DNA from: Pelodera strongyloides
Lineage: Eukaryota; Nematoda; Chromadorea; Rhabditida; Rhabditidae
Assembly: GCA_036852015.1 (NCBI GenBank)
Contig: JAANDG010000044.1
Coordinates: 1-64,000, forward strand
Direction: 5' to 3'
Length of the DNA stretch: 64,000 nt
Shown: positions 11,223-23,100 of the stretch, in pieces
Position numbering within the stretch: the stretch's first letter is position 1
Layout: each line of letters opens with the position of its first letter
Position numbers and translations under genes: made by a program
Notes under the pieces: generated by a model
What the model saw: only the letters and a program-made list of their open reading frames with translations
Database searches by the model: none
Told to the model about the DNA's origin: nothing

Positions 11223-14200
11223 TTAGTCAATCAAACCGGATGACGACTGCTGATGAGGCGAAGCTTGTCCATTGGGCGAAACGGCAGTGCGAATAGAAGG
11301 CGACCTTCCCGTAGATGGCGCTGGAATTGGGAATCAGGTACTCAGTTTTAAATTAATGCTGACGGGCGAGAAAGGTCAAATTTGAACTCGGATCCGAAAC
11401 CATATGAACAGTTTAGTCAGTGAGAAAGTGAAGTAAGCGGGTAGCTGCGTAGCTGGATGGCAGAACTACAGAATTAGGTAGGCTTGGACTCAATTAAAAC
11501 GGCCAGCTTTTTAAGGGGTCGGTAGTACAGTAGTGGTGTACTGTATACAAAACTCACCAAAAAGTTTTGGATGTTTTTGCGTATTGAAATGTGTTATTTT
11601 CAGATTCGAGAAATATCTTACTTGTGCTTTCCGATCCGTGACTGCTTGCGTAACGGACGTATCCACCTCGACCGAATCCTCCAAGGGGCACATTGTCATC
11701 TGCAATTGATATTATGGTTAGTTGATTCTTTTATATTTATTTGTCTTCTTCTTTTCGCTATTTATTTCCTCGCCCAACTTGTTTGCATGGTCCCTATTTT
11801 AGTCATGTGTGGTATGATCGTTTTTTTCCATTAGCGGGGTTCTATTTTTTGACATTGACTCTATGCTATGTGATTTAGCATGATAACTTTTGTACTACTT
11901 TCGATAAAACGAAGAAAGGGCTTGCGGCGTACATTGATGTAAGCGGTGTAAGCGTGTAATTCGATGTGGAAGTGCAGCCCTATTTGCTGACTATACATAA
12001 CGGTCATATGCTTCTTACCGCTTATTAAGTCCAATTCTTCGTTGTCTGCATCCGCTCCCGCATTATCCTCTTGGTCCACAAAGTCGTCTCGATTATCAAG
12101 ATCCAGGTCCATGTTCATTCCGTCTGCCGCTCCCATATCGTCACCGTCGTGCATGTTGGTGTCATCTGCTTCTGAACCACCGTTAGCACCGTGATCTTGC
12201 TGTGGGTCTAAATAATGTGAATGTATGTAGAGTTCAGAAGTTATCATTTCCTTGGTTAAATTTTGATTTCTATGCTGTTATGTTTTATAGTTTCATAAAG
12301 TGTCTATTGATAGAAAAGTTTACCCGGGGAGCTGTTCGGGCGGGGAGAGTCCGAGAAAGAAAGACTGCTATTATTGTGGTACGCTGCGGCATCACTTGAA
12401 CGGGACTCATCTAAACATTGATTTTGTAAGTAGGGACTATTTTCACCTCTATTAGCAAATGTTTGCCGAATATAATATAACGCAAGGTTTCGTGTACTTA
12501 TTGTAGTACTGATGAATGATTGTGAAACACTTTTGCGGTTCAGTCAGGGCAACGCCTTATGTTTCATTACTATTATTAGTATAATACTAATTCGATTTCT
12601 CAATTTCTCATTTTCTTTAGGAGCATTTGTTATTTTCTTTAGGAGAATCCTGAGGGATACATGCTCTAAAAGTTGTATTCCTTGTCTCATAAGTACCCCA
12701 AAAAGTGCAACAGGAAGAATGATAGTGTGATATGCTAATGCACGCACTTTATATGAGCACAGCTTATCGTAACAAAACATTAACCAGCCATTTTGCTCAC
12801 ACTCATACGTGAAATTACCATTGGACGCACTTGCGTATGGTTTGACTGATCGGACGCGCCTTTTTCTACGTGATATAGTGCATATTTTATATGTGATATG
12901 TCTCATTTGACATAAATATATTTGGGAAAATTAAATATATTGAATGTAACTCACGACTCTGGGTACTGTTACGATCCCGACTGTTCGCATCTGCTGCCTG
13001 CGCTCCTCCGGCATTTCCACTCGCCTGTCCTCCGGGTTGGGCATCTAAAAGGTAGATGTATATTTGCTTTCTTGCTAACTCATCCGTTCTTTGCGGAATT
13101 TCAGTTCTAATCTGAAGGTACCGTGCAACACCTAAGACGCCCTCACCAGAGCTCTTTGCTTTGTACTCACAATTGACATAAGATTTTAAGCGATAGCGAA
13201 AAACATTTCCTATTGATTGTCAGAATTGGGAATGAATATGCTTACTGATTGGGTGTCCTGATGAATTGTTGGGTACTGGTGCTGCTCCAGCTCCAACAAC
13301 TGCGACTCCTGCGGGTGCGGGTGCTCCTACGGCATTGACAACCATTCCTCTGATCTGGGGATCTATAAATATGTAAATGTTTTATGCAAGGTTTCCCTTT
13401 TATTTTATGCTGGTTTATTTCCTGCCAATTAGTGTACTGGCACTTCCAATCTTAAGGTACTACCACCGTAGCACCTAAAATGCCCCCACCTCCACCAGTT
13501 CTCTTTACTAGAGTATATTGAAGTATCGAAAGTATCCAAGCACCCGTTTGACTTATTCAGGCTAGACGAGGAAAAGTAGAAATACTAATGTTTTCAGGAA
13601 TGTTCTTCATTTGTTTAACAATTATTATGTAGAGAAGAAATGCTCATGGTCGGATATAAACCGTAAAAACGTGTTGTAACCTTCTGTCTACGGTAACTGA
13701 CTGAACCTCCGTACTGTTTGCCGTGGAATGTCTCTGCGAGTAAATTGAGGAAAACTTTTCCCCTTGAAGTGAGGAAACGAGTATTCCCGACTAATTCTAA
13801 GTATACCTATAAATGTATTAGAATGTTGACAATTGTAAAGAATGTATATTGTTTACTGCTCGGGTTAATGTTGATCGGATGTCCTGCTTGGTTGTTGGAT
13901 ACTGGTGCTGCTCCAGATCCAACTACAACTCCTGATGGTACTGCTCCTCCTGCGGGTACTACTCCGACGTTACCAACGATTGCACCAATCTGGGGATCTA
14001 CAAATATGCAAATGTATTTGCAGATTTTCCCATTTACTTTATGCTTGTATGCTTCCTGTTCACTTCTATTCGGAAGGTAGTGCACTAACAACTAAACGAT
14101 GCCCTAACTAGGATTCTTTACTGGAGTATAATGAAGCATCGTATCGAAGTATCGAAGTACCCGTACCCGTTTAACTTAAGTAGGCGAGGAAAAATAGAGA

Positions 14201-17200
14201 ATTCAGAACCGAGTATGTCAGTGCGTTCGTAAGTAGTAAGTTAGGTATACTTACTGTTCTGGTTTCCGTTGTTTCCCACTTGTCCTGCGTGCCTGTTGTC
14301 GGGGGCTGGTGCTGCTCCAGATCCAACAACGAGGGCTACTCCTGCAGGTACACCTCCACCGATTCCATGCAACTGGCGATCTATATAATAGGCAAATGGA
14401 TATTACAGTATTTCTCATTCACTTGATTCTTTCCTCATCTTTTATCTTTCCCTTAGGAATCGCTTTGCGAGGTGGGGTTAGTTTGGCCATATTTAGATTA
14501 AGTAAAGCTATTTGGATTACTGCACTATCTAGAGGATGCTTAAAACCGTTTGTAATTACGGTATCTAACTGCTTATTTTGAGACTGAGGAACGGTAAGCC
14601 ACCCACCATTGCTAGGACTTCTAGCCGTAGAGACTGAAGAAGGCATCGCGTTGCCAGGTTGGGCTTGAGCATTAGGCATCAAATGGGCGGGGTTCGGCTG
14701 GACTACTGGGTTCGGCATGATTTGTTGGAGAACGGGCGCGTTTCCGTTGGGATCATCGTCATCGTCAGAGGAAGAAGACGAGCTGCAAAGTTGAACGACA
14801 TTAACATATTTAATCATCATCACACTCTAGTTTAGTTGTATAACCATACGAGGACACCTACTGCGGTCCCATTATCACCAGGCTTGCTTTACTAACACTT
14901 TGTACCAGCTCCCAAAACAGTCTATGGTGATATGGAGTGTGTTTTGTGCGTAAGAAACAAATCAGTTCATAGCAATATTCATTAAACATACCTGCTTGAT
15001 TGGGTCGCCTGGCTGTTTGAGGCTGAAGATGAGGAAGAGCCTGAAGGTATAGTTTAGTCGATCATTTCTCGATGTAACTGACTGTATTCTATACCGGCCA
15101 TTCTAACTAACCGTGCGATACTAATTGCCAATTGCTACTTTTAACCCATTAGTACATGAATACGTACCTGCGTTACCTTGCTGCGGTGGGATGAGGCCAA
15201 GATCTAGGGGAGGACCAAGTACGTCCTGCCGAACTGCTGCCCACTAAAATTGATTGGTTCATTATTGGCTGGAATTAGTCCTGTAGTATATTAATCGTAA
15301 ATGGAAGTATGGAAGTGGTCATGTTATCAATGATAAGAAAAGTTTCACTGTAGCAATGTGTCACTCAACTATATAAATTTAGTTATGATATGCTCAAAAC
15401 CAATATAGTATAAAGCGGTGGTGGTTCTGGTATTCGGGCCTGAATGTGAATTGCGCCCTAATTTACCGCACGTTATCACATTTAAAGTTCAGAAAGGCTT
15501 TTGAATGAAATCTTCCTCTCTCGTAAACAAGACAACAAATTAAGCTGTTAATCATACAAATCATACCAGTCTGATGTTATTGGCCCCTTGCTCTCCGGCA
15601 CTTGCGAGCAACGGCCCCCACAGATTGCCCTCGAAGTCAGCACGGAGGTAGGCCTTCTTCAACGCGTCGATGTTGTCCGCATTAAGCACGTACTATAATT
15701 GTTGAATTTATTAGATGTTTCCAGCCTTTCGAGGCTACTTCAATTACACCGCAGAGCCTCTTTCGCGGAGCCGGGGAGCCCTGAAGGACGGCCATAGCTT
15801 TAACCTCGTTTGCTTAGCGGTTTAGCGGTTTTGTCCTCTTCTCCTATTTTTCTCTCGTTCATCTATAGTATTTCCTATTACTCGTTGCTGCTGCATATTC
15901 AGTTGCTCATTTCTGATCGTGTTTCAGACTATTGAGTTGTTAAGCGAGTGTGAGAGAGATTGAGGTGATGTAATACACACAATATAATAAGTGAATTATT
16001 ATACTAGATTAATTGCGAGTTTGATAGGAGACAACAGAGGAGTTATCATAACGACAGAAAGATAGGTGTAAAGAAAAACAGAAATTCTTTGATGGAAACG
16101 TGTATCGATTAGATTTTAATATTTCCAAAGGTTCTAATCATGTCCTATATTGGTAATAACTGAACAACAAACAAACATCTCGTTGCGACCCCTTTTCGCA
16201 TAAGAGGTATATTAGTGACAAGGCCGGCTCTCGTCAGTACGAAGCTTGTTACTTTAGATAGGTAATATTAAATATGCACAATGTGATTATTATTAGATAA
16301 ACTATTTAATTATAAATAGAGTATGTAGACGTAACACATATAACATACATCCGTATTTGTGATGACAATGATAGCCCGTCTAATCCTAGGCGCGTAACTC
16401 TGAGTAGGACTTTGCAGTTTCTATTATGGAGGAAAGTGGTGCGGCGGATGCTAACTCTGAGGGTGTCGGGTGTGTCACTGTTGAGTGGTTAAGCGAGTGT
16501 GAGAGAGTTTGAGGAGAGATAATGAGAGGAATGGAGGGAAAGTGGTGCGGCGGATGCTAACTCTGAGGGTGTCGGGTGTGTCACTGTTGAGTGGTTAAGC
16601 GAGTGTGCGAGAGTTTGAGGAGACATAAAGAGGTATGGAGGGAAAGTGGTGCGGCGGATGCTAACTCTGAGGGTGTCGGGTGTGTCACTGTTGAGTGGTT
16701 AAGCGAGTGTGCGAGAGTTTGAGGAGACATAAAGAGGTATGGAGGGAAAGTGGTGCGGCGGATGCTAACTCTGAGGGTGTCGGGTGTGTCACTGTTGAGT
16801 GGTTAAGCGAGTGTGCGAGAGTTTGAGGAGACATAAAGAGGTATGGAGGGAAAGTGGTGCGGCGGATGCTAACTCTGAGGGTGTCGGGTGTGTCACTGTT
16901 AAGTGGTTAAGCGAGTGTGCGAGAGTTTGAGGAGAGATAATGAGGTATGGAGGAAAGTGGTGCGGCGGATGCTAACTCTGAGGGTGTCAGGTGTATCACT
17001 GTTGAGTGTTAAGCGAGTGTGAGAGAGTTTGAGGAGAGATAATGAGAGGAATGGAGGAAAGTGGTGCGGCGGATGCTAACTCTGAGGGTGTCGGGTGTGT
17101 CACTGTTGAGTGGTTAAGCGAGTGTGAGAGAGTTGTAGGAGAGATAATGAGAGGAGGGGGGAAAGTGGTGCGGCGGATGCTAACTCTGAGGGTGTCGGGT

Positions 17201-20200
17201 GTGTCACTGTTGAGTGGTTAAGCGAGTGTGCGAGAGTTTGAGGAGACATAAAGAGGTATGGAGGGAAAGTGGTGCGGCGGATGCTAACTCTGAGGGTGTC
17301 GGGTGTGTCACTGTTAAGTGGTTAATCGAGTGCGCGAGAGTTTGAGGAGACATAAAGAGGTATGGAGGAAAGTGGTGCGGCGGATGCTAACTCTGAGAGT
17401 GTCAGGTGTATCACTGTTGAGTGTTAAGCGAGTGTGAGAGAGTGAGGAGAGATAATGAGAGGAATGGAGGGAAAGTGGTGCGGCGGATGCTAACTCTGAG
17501 GGTGTCGGGTGTGTCACTGTTGAGTGGTTAAGCGAGTGTGCGAGAGTTTGAGGAGACATAAAGAGGTATGGAGGAAAGTGGTGCGGCGGATGCTAACTCT
17601 GAGAGTGTCAGGTGTATCACTGTTGAGTGTTAAGCGAGTGTGAGAGTTTGAGGAGAGATAATGAGAGGAATGGAGGGAAAGTGGTGCGGCGGATGCTAAC
17701 TCTGAGGGTGTCGGGTGTGTCACTGTTGAGTGGTTAAGCGAGTGTGAGAGAGTTTGAGGAGAGATAATGAGAGGAATGGAGGGAAAGTGGTGCGGCGGAT
17801 GCTAACTCTGAGGCTGAGGGTGTCGGGTGTGTCACTGTTGAGTGGTTAAGCGAGTGTGCGAGAGTTTGAGGAGACATAAAGAGGTATGGAGGGAAAGTGG
17901 TGCGGCGGATGCTAACTCTGAGGGTGTCGGGTGTGTCACTGTTAAGTGGTTAATCGAGTGCGCGAGAGTTTGAGGAGACATAAAGAGGTATGGAGGAAAG
18001 TGGTGCGGCGGATGCTAACTCTGAGAGTGTCAGGTGTATCACTGTTGAGTGTTAAGCGAGTCTGAGAGAGTTTGAGGAGAGATAATGAGAGGAATGGAGG
18101 GAAAGTGGTGCGGCGGATGCTAACTCTGAGGGTGTCGGGTGTGTCACTGTTGAGTGGTTAAGCGAGTGTGCGAGAGTTTGAGGAGACATAAAGAGGTATG
18201 GAGGAAAGTGGTGCGGCGGATGCTAACTCTGAGAGTGTCAGGTGTATCACTGTTGAGTGTTAAGCGAGTGTGAGAGTTTGAGGAGAGATAATGAGAGGAA
18301 TGGAGGGAAAGTGGTGCGGCGGATGCTAACTCTGAGGGAGGGTGTCGGGTGTGTCACTGTTGAGTGGTTAAGCGAGTGTGAGAGAGTTTGAGGAGAGATA
18401 ATGAGAGGAATGGAGGGAAAGTGGTGCGGCGGATGCTAACTCTGAGGCTGAGGGTGTCGGGTGTGTCACTGTTGAGTGGTTAAGCGAGTGTGCGAGAATT
18501 TGAGGAGACATAAAGAGGTATGGAGGGAAAGTGGTGCGGCGGATGCTAACTCTGAGGGTGTCGGGTGTGTCACTGTTAAGTGGTTAATCGAGTGCGCGAG
18601 AGTTTGAGGAGACATAAAGAGGTATGGAGGAAAGTGGTGCGGCGGATGCTAACTCTGAGAGTGTCAGGTGTATCACTGTTGAGTGTTAAGCGAGTCTGAG
18701 AGAGTTTGAGGAGAGATAATGAGAGGAATGGAGGGAAAGTGGTGCGGCGGATGCTAACTCTGAGGGTGTCGGGTGTGTCACTGTTGAGTGGTTAAGCGAG
18801 TCTGAGAGAGTTTGAGGAGAGATAATGAGAGGAATGGAGGGAAAGTGGTGCGGCGGATGCTAACTCTGAGGGTGTCGGGTGTGTCACTGTTGAGTGGTTA
18901 AGCGAGTGTGCGAAAGTTTGAGGAGACATAAAGAGGTATGGAGGGAAAGTGGTGCGGCGGATGCTAACTCTGAGGGTGGCGGGTGTGTCACTGTTAAGTG
19001 GTTAAGCGAGTGCGCGAGAGTTTGAGGAGACATAAAGAGGTATGGAGGAAAGTGGTGCGGCGGATGCTAACTCTGAGAGTGTCAGGTGTATCACTGTTGA
19101 GTGTTAAGCGAGTGTGAGAGTTTGAGGAGAGATAATGAGAGGAATGGAGGGAAAGTGGTGCGGCGGATGCTAACTCTGAGGGAGGGTGTCGGGTGTGTCA
19201 CTGTTGAGTGTTAAGCGAGTGTGAGAGAGTTTTGAGGAGAGATAATGAGAGGAATGGAGGGAAAGTGGTGCGGCGGATGCGAAACTCTGAGGCTGAGGGT
19301 GTCGGGTGTGTCACTGTTGAGTGGTTAAGCGAGTGTGCGAGAGTTTGAGGAGACATAAAGAGGTATGGAGGGAAAGTGGTGCGGCGGATGCTAACTCTGA
19401 GGGTGTCGGGTGTGTCACTGTTAAGTGGTTAATCGAGTGCGCGAGAGTTTGAGGAGACATAAAGAGGTATGGAGGAAAGTGGTGCGGCGGATGCTAACTC
19501 TGAGAGTGTCAGGTGTATCACTGTTGAGTGTTAAGCGAGTCTGAGAGAGTTTGAGGAGAGCTAATGAGAGGAATGGAGGGAAAGTGGTGCGGCGGATGCT
19601 AACTCTGAGGGTGTCGGGTGTGTCACTGTTGAGTGGTTAAGCGAGTCTGAGAGAGTTTGAGGAGAGATAATGAGAGGTATGGAGGAAAGTGGTGCGGCGG
19701 ATGCTAACTCTGAGAGTGTCAGGTGTGTCACTGTTGAGTTGTTAAGCCAGTGTGAGAGAGACTGGGGAGATATAAGGAGAGGAATGGAGAGAGTTGTTAA
19801 GCGCGTGAGAGAAAGATTGATGAGAGATGAGGAGAGGAATGGACATAAAGTATTGCGACGGATGCTAACTCTGCTATTCTGTACTTATTTCCATACCTCG
19901 TTTAGTTGTCCAGTAAAGTAGGCCAGTTTGTTGACGTTGTAATTGGGAGATTTCAAGGAGACCGCCATTTTCTTCGCCGTGCTAAACGTGTTCCACAACA
20001 TGAGTGCTGCTCGTTCCTAAAAGAAAGACAATATTCAACAACAAAAGTCCGTCGTCGATAATTTGTGTGTGGGAGGGGGGGGGGGGGTGTAGACACGTTA
20101 TCAGTTTAGACTACTTTAGTACCACATAGCTCTCTTTCTTTGAGAATATGCGTTCTACAGTAGTTTCAGCAATTCCTACTTCGTTTTTGTCAATGAATGC

Positions 20201-20878
20201 ACCTTTTCGTAAAGACCAAACCTTGGAAGGCCAAATGCCAAATTAAAGTTAAGTGTTCTTACCGTCTGCTCGTCCTTGAAGAGCATGCGTGCTGCCAGAT
20301 GCACGCGCAGCTTCCAAGAACGGATCATGCACGTATCCGACATCAGAACCATCATCGCTTGGTCGGTGTAGTTGGCCAACTGAAAGAATCGAAATATCGT
20401 GAGAGCAATATAGGTCAGTGCCTCAGTGCCCAGCCAGGTTCTGGTTTTTCTTACGATTCTGCGCCACTGATATTTGATCTATCACTCATTCTTTCCTACA
20501 CTATCCACGCTCATTTTTGACGACTCAAAAAAGCGGCAAATCAACGGCGGGGGTCCTACAGTCCTACAACTTTTCTTCGACGACAGGCACGTTCACCACT
20601 GTTTGTACTAATCAATATTTGATAGAAATCGCCCGTAACTGCGCGTAATAATGAGATAAACTAGTTTATTTACTTACGTCTGAGAATGGATCGACCAAAA
20701 CATTCTCGTCGATGTGTTCCAAATGGGTCCTGGGTGGCGGCGGAGGGGCAGGGCGTGCGGCACGAGCGGGACGGCGTGGCGGGGCGGGAACAGGTCCGGG
20801 AGCAACAGGAGGGGGTCCGGGTGGAACGGCGGCTCCATTGTTGTTAGCGTTTCTGACCATTCCTCGGGTGATGGCCAT
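11223..20878 (-). CDS. Unrecognised 596-residue protein, 15 exons
   Basis: Exons (minus): 20878-20678, 20379-20263, 20016-19897, 15692-15567, 15243-15168, 15040-14992, 14782-14607, 14380-14255, 13997-13857, 13362-13246, 13044-12955, 12410-12324, 12207-12019, 11699-11622, 11320-11223. All junctions keep frame (1791 nt with stop). Residues 1-50 are Pro/Ala/Arg-rich; about 55-215 look helical and well conserved in style (LANYTDQAMMVLMSD, ERAALMLWNTFSTAKKM, LNADNIDALKKAYLRADFEG). Then come a Ser run, five Asp in a row, Pro/Asn/Gln-rich segments, three related exons (8-10) with PQI..G..V and GAAP, an acidic exon 13, and a Ser/Pro-rich end. No family recognised; a disordered scaffold or RNA-granule type protein is only a guess. 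The start has an acceptor-like TTACAG at 20910, a possible trans-splice or 5'UTR splice site. Exon 7 could instead read on to a stop at 14419. Confidence 0.75.
13246..14380 (-). repeat. Tandemly duplicated exons 8-10 with their introns
   Basis: Exons 14380-14255, 13997-13857 and 13362-13246 all start AT-CxC-CAG in phase 1 and end in A, also phase 1. All encode (N/D)xQ followed by a Gly/Val/Ala stretch and G(S/A)GAAPxxxN. The introns between them share TTCTTTACTGGAGTATA and GAAGTATCGAA, so duplication was at DNA level. Phase-1-1 symmetry means that any of them can be skipped or copied without loss of frame. Confidence 0.8.
15925..19870. repeat. 104-bp satellite array within intron 3
   Basis: GTGGTGCGGCGGATGCTAAC recurs every 103-106 bp from about 16437 to 19693, about 32 copies, with a lone diverged unit at 15925 and a degraded last unit running to 19870. 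Variant units (GAGAGTGTCAGGTGTATCAC; GAGGCTGAGGGTGTCGGG) recur in a fixed order. For example, the latter is at about 17809 and 18443, a 634-bp higher-order period of six monomers. Open frames of 60-80 codons in it are repeat artefacts. The array ends only about 27 bp from the splice donor of exon 3. Confidence 0.9.
20062..20090 (+). repeat. G-run in intron 2
   Basis: GTGTGGGAGG followed by a run of about 14 G lies in the short intron between exons 2 and 3 of the gene above. On the transcribed (minus) strand it is a C-run, so RNA quadruplex formation would only concern antisense transcripts. Confidence 0.7.
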
Positions 20879-20989
20879 ATTGAACTTTTGATAGTTCGAA
20901 GTTTGTTTTCTGTAAGAAACACGGTTTTACTGATTAGATTATTTCTGCGTATCGACCATAATAAAGAGTACATTCGGAGATGTTTACAA

Positions 20990-21235
20990 CGTACAACTCA
21001 AAATTACTATTCAGAGGAATAGGAATAGTCTACTGATGTTTCAACATAGACGAGGCAAAATAAGGTAAGTTTGAAGTGCGTGCAGTGCATAGTGCAGTCT
21101 GCAGATGCAGACTGTGTGGATATGTTTCTTAATATGTGCACTGTTTTTCAGGTTCTCAAAAGGTGTGCGCTAGGACTTAGGACAATCGATGCAATCGAAT
21201 TGGGATCTTCTATGAACGTACAGAAGGCTGTAAGG
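20990..21235 (+). other. Possible spliced noncoding transcript, divergent to the 596-residue gene
   Basis: Exon-like pieces end in AATAAG|GTAAGT (21061) and run from TTTTTCAG (21150) to GCTGTAAG|GTAAAG (21234). The second is open (VLKRCALGLRTIDAIELGSS), but no consistent frame joins the two. The pieces lie head-to-head with the minus-strand gene that starts at 20878, so a divergent promoter transcript is possible. Confidence 0.3.
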
Positions 21236-21239
21236 TAAA

Positions 21240-23100
21240 GTAGTTTATGCGAAATCGCGAAATGTTGTTCTTATAAGGAAGCTTTGAAGTAATCCCCAAG
21301 TCCGTTAAGCCTCGTTAGGACAGAGAAAGTAGGGTTCGAACTTTTGAAATATAGGAAATATAGAGAAATTGCAATCTTGTAGATTTGTAACGGCATACTT
21401 TAGCGACAATAAAGGGCAGTAATAGAACTCAATGTACTGTTAGCTGAACCGTGTAAATGCAACCAATCCTAGTACCTAGTAACATTTTGTGAGGCTATTA
21501 GACGTAAATCTGAGGAATTACTATTTTGACTGCCATTCAAATTTGGGGCTTTTATACCAATTTAGCCTTTATGTTAAGAAAAGCAAAGGCCGACGAATTC
21601 TAGCGTAACCGAGACCTACATTAACGACTTTTATCCTGTGACAGCCAATTTTCTTTCTGTTTGCCCAATGGTATGGTTTTTGTTACCTAGCTAGCCTTTT
21701 GTCATTCTCCTAGTATAAATATACATGTCGCTTTAACATGATGAACCAGGATTCTCAGGTAAAATGCGTGTTTTACTTATATAGTGAATGAATGTATGAA
21801 TGTAGGGTCAATCTTTGCATTCGCGTACTCAGAACTAAAATTGATGCTAGATTTGGTGGGAAAGAACTGTCATCGATGAACGAGAAAGAGGATGTTTTGG
21901 ATATATTGATTGGTATGAGAATAAATGTTCTGAATATGACGAAAACTAGATGTTTCAATAGATAGTAATGAGTAATGATGTAACAGTATGAGCGGTTACG
22001 AGTCATATGTAGTTGGTTGTTACCAAATACGCGCTTAGTTTAACACTAATAGTTCAAAATAGTTAGAAATAATGAAATACGAATTGGTAATTCAAAAGCA
22101 ATAAGAAAGAATGAGTAAAATTAATGTTTTCGAAATGTTTTACTCAGTTTCATTATTCTAATTTTTTACGCGCCGAATATGCAAATATGCAAATTATGCT
22201 AATTTTTGTTTTGCGCTCGGGCACTGGCGGCTGTTTTAGCTAGCTTGCATGAGTGGTCGGAGATACGTTTCAGCAGTTGGCATATAAGCATGAGGTGTTT
22301 GTTCGAACTATGTTATTTAACCAAGTTGGCATGACGAAATTGAGAGGCTTATGTTTGTAAGACCCAAAGTTATGGAGATTTTGATACTGATATTGAAATT
22401 TGATTTATATTTTTTATATAGCATAATTGATTAACAAAACTAGTATTGGTATTATGTTATGTTCTAGCACTCTTCCTGTGCAAATTGCCAGTTTGAACAT
22501 AAACAAGTGAAAAGGGTTGTGTTTCACCATCTGCATAACTAAAAGTTTATCCAGATGTGATCTGTTTTTTTCTGTGAACTTTACTAGCATAGTCCGAGGA
22601 CCTTATTGAAACTATCAAGTTTAGACTATTTCTTTAACTTGGGTTGAGCTTTTTTAATTATTTTATGAGTGATAAGTGAGATAAATGTATTGTTTTTGTC
22701 GTTCCTTGCATTGCCTTTTAGCTGGTAAAAGGCCAATGTATTGTTACGATTAATTGTAGCTAGCGTTTTACGCGGTTTTTCTTATTTATATAAACTGTAT
22801 CTTTCAATACCTTTGAGTCAGTTGGTTTGAGGTTAAGTCGATTAAACTTAGAAGTTAAACTAGGTTGATTATCCAAATGTTTAACCAAACTGGTTAATAT
22901 TAGATTCGTCATCGTGGAACGATTTCATTGTTATTTCTACTGTATTCCTATAGTTCTTGTACAGTAGTAGAATACAGTAGTTGGTGTTGAGTGAATTCTT
23001 GTTGACGTAGACATTGGGCTTGAACCTCTTTGGATATTCAAAAGGTTTCTATTAGTTATTACGGAAGAGCGCATAGGACATAGGACAGAGAAATGTTGCT
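21240..23100. other. AT-rich, no gene recognised
   Basis: No supported coding region. A TATA-like site with a short ATG-bearing leader is at 21714. Otherwise low-complexity and intergenic in appearance. The only large open frame (21773-22006, minus) lacks an ATG-led, splice-supported structure. Confidence 0.4.
21714..21758 (+). promoter_or_regulatory. TATA-like box with short leader
   Basis: TATAAAT at 21714-21720 is followed at 21738 by ATGATGAACCAGGATTCTCAG and a donor (CTCAG|GTAAAA). It could start a plus-strand gene, but I could not connect it to a downstream exon with confidence. Confidence 0.25.

Noticed and set aside
11236..11290. Hammerhead-ribozyme-like CTGATGAG...GCGAAAC on the plus strand
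   Set aside because: The bases that should form stem II after CTGATGA and before GAAA do not pair, and no cleavage site or flanking stems are evident. The stretch is the antisense of the last coding exon of the 596-residue gene.
14419..14606. Read-through C-terminal extension of exon 7 in the 596-residue gene
   Set aside because: Open to a TGA, but its composition differs from the rest. A GTGGGT donor joins in phase to the related exons 8-10, so splicing was preferred. Retained as a possible isoform.
17314..17723. Minus-strand ORFs with repeated SELASAAPLSLHSS
   Set aside because: Reading through 104-bp satellite monomers. The unit length is not a multiple of 3, no start or splice context, and the region is an intron.
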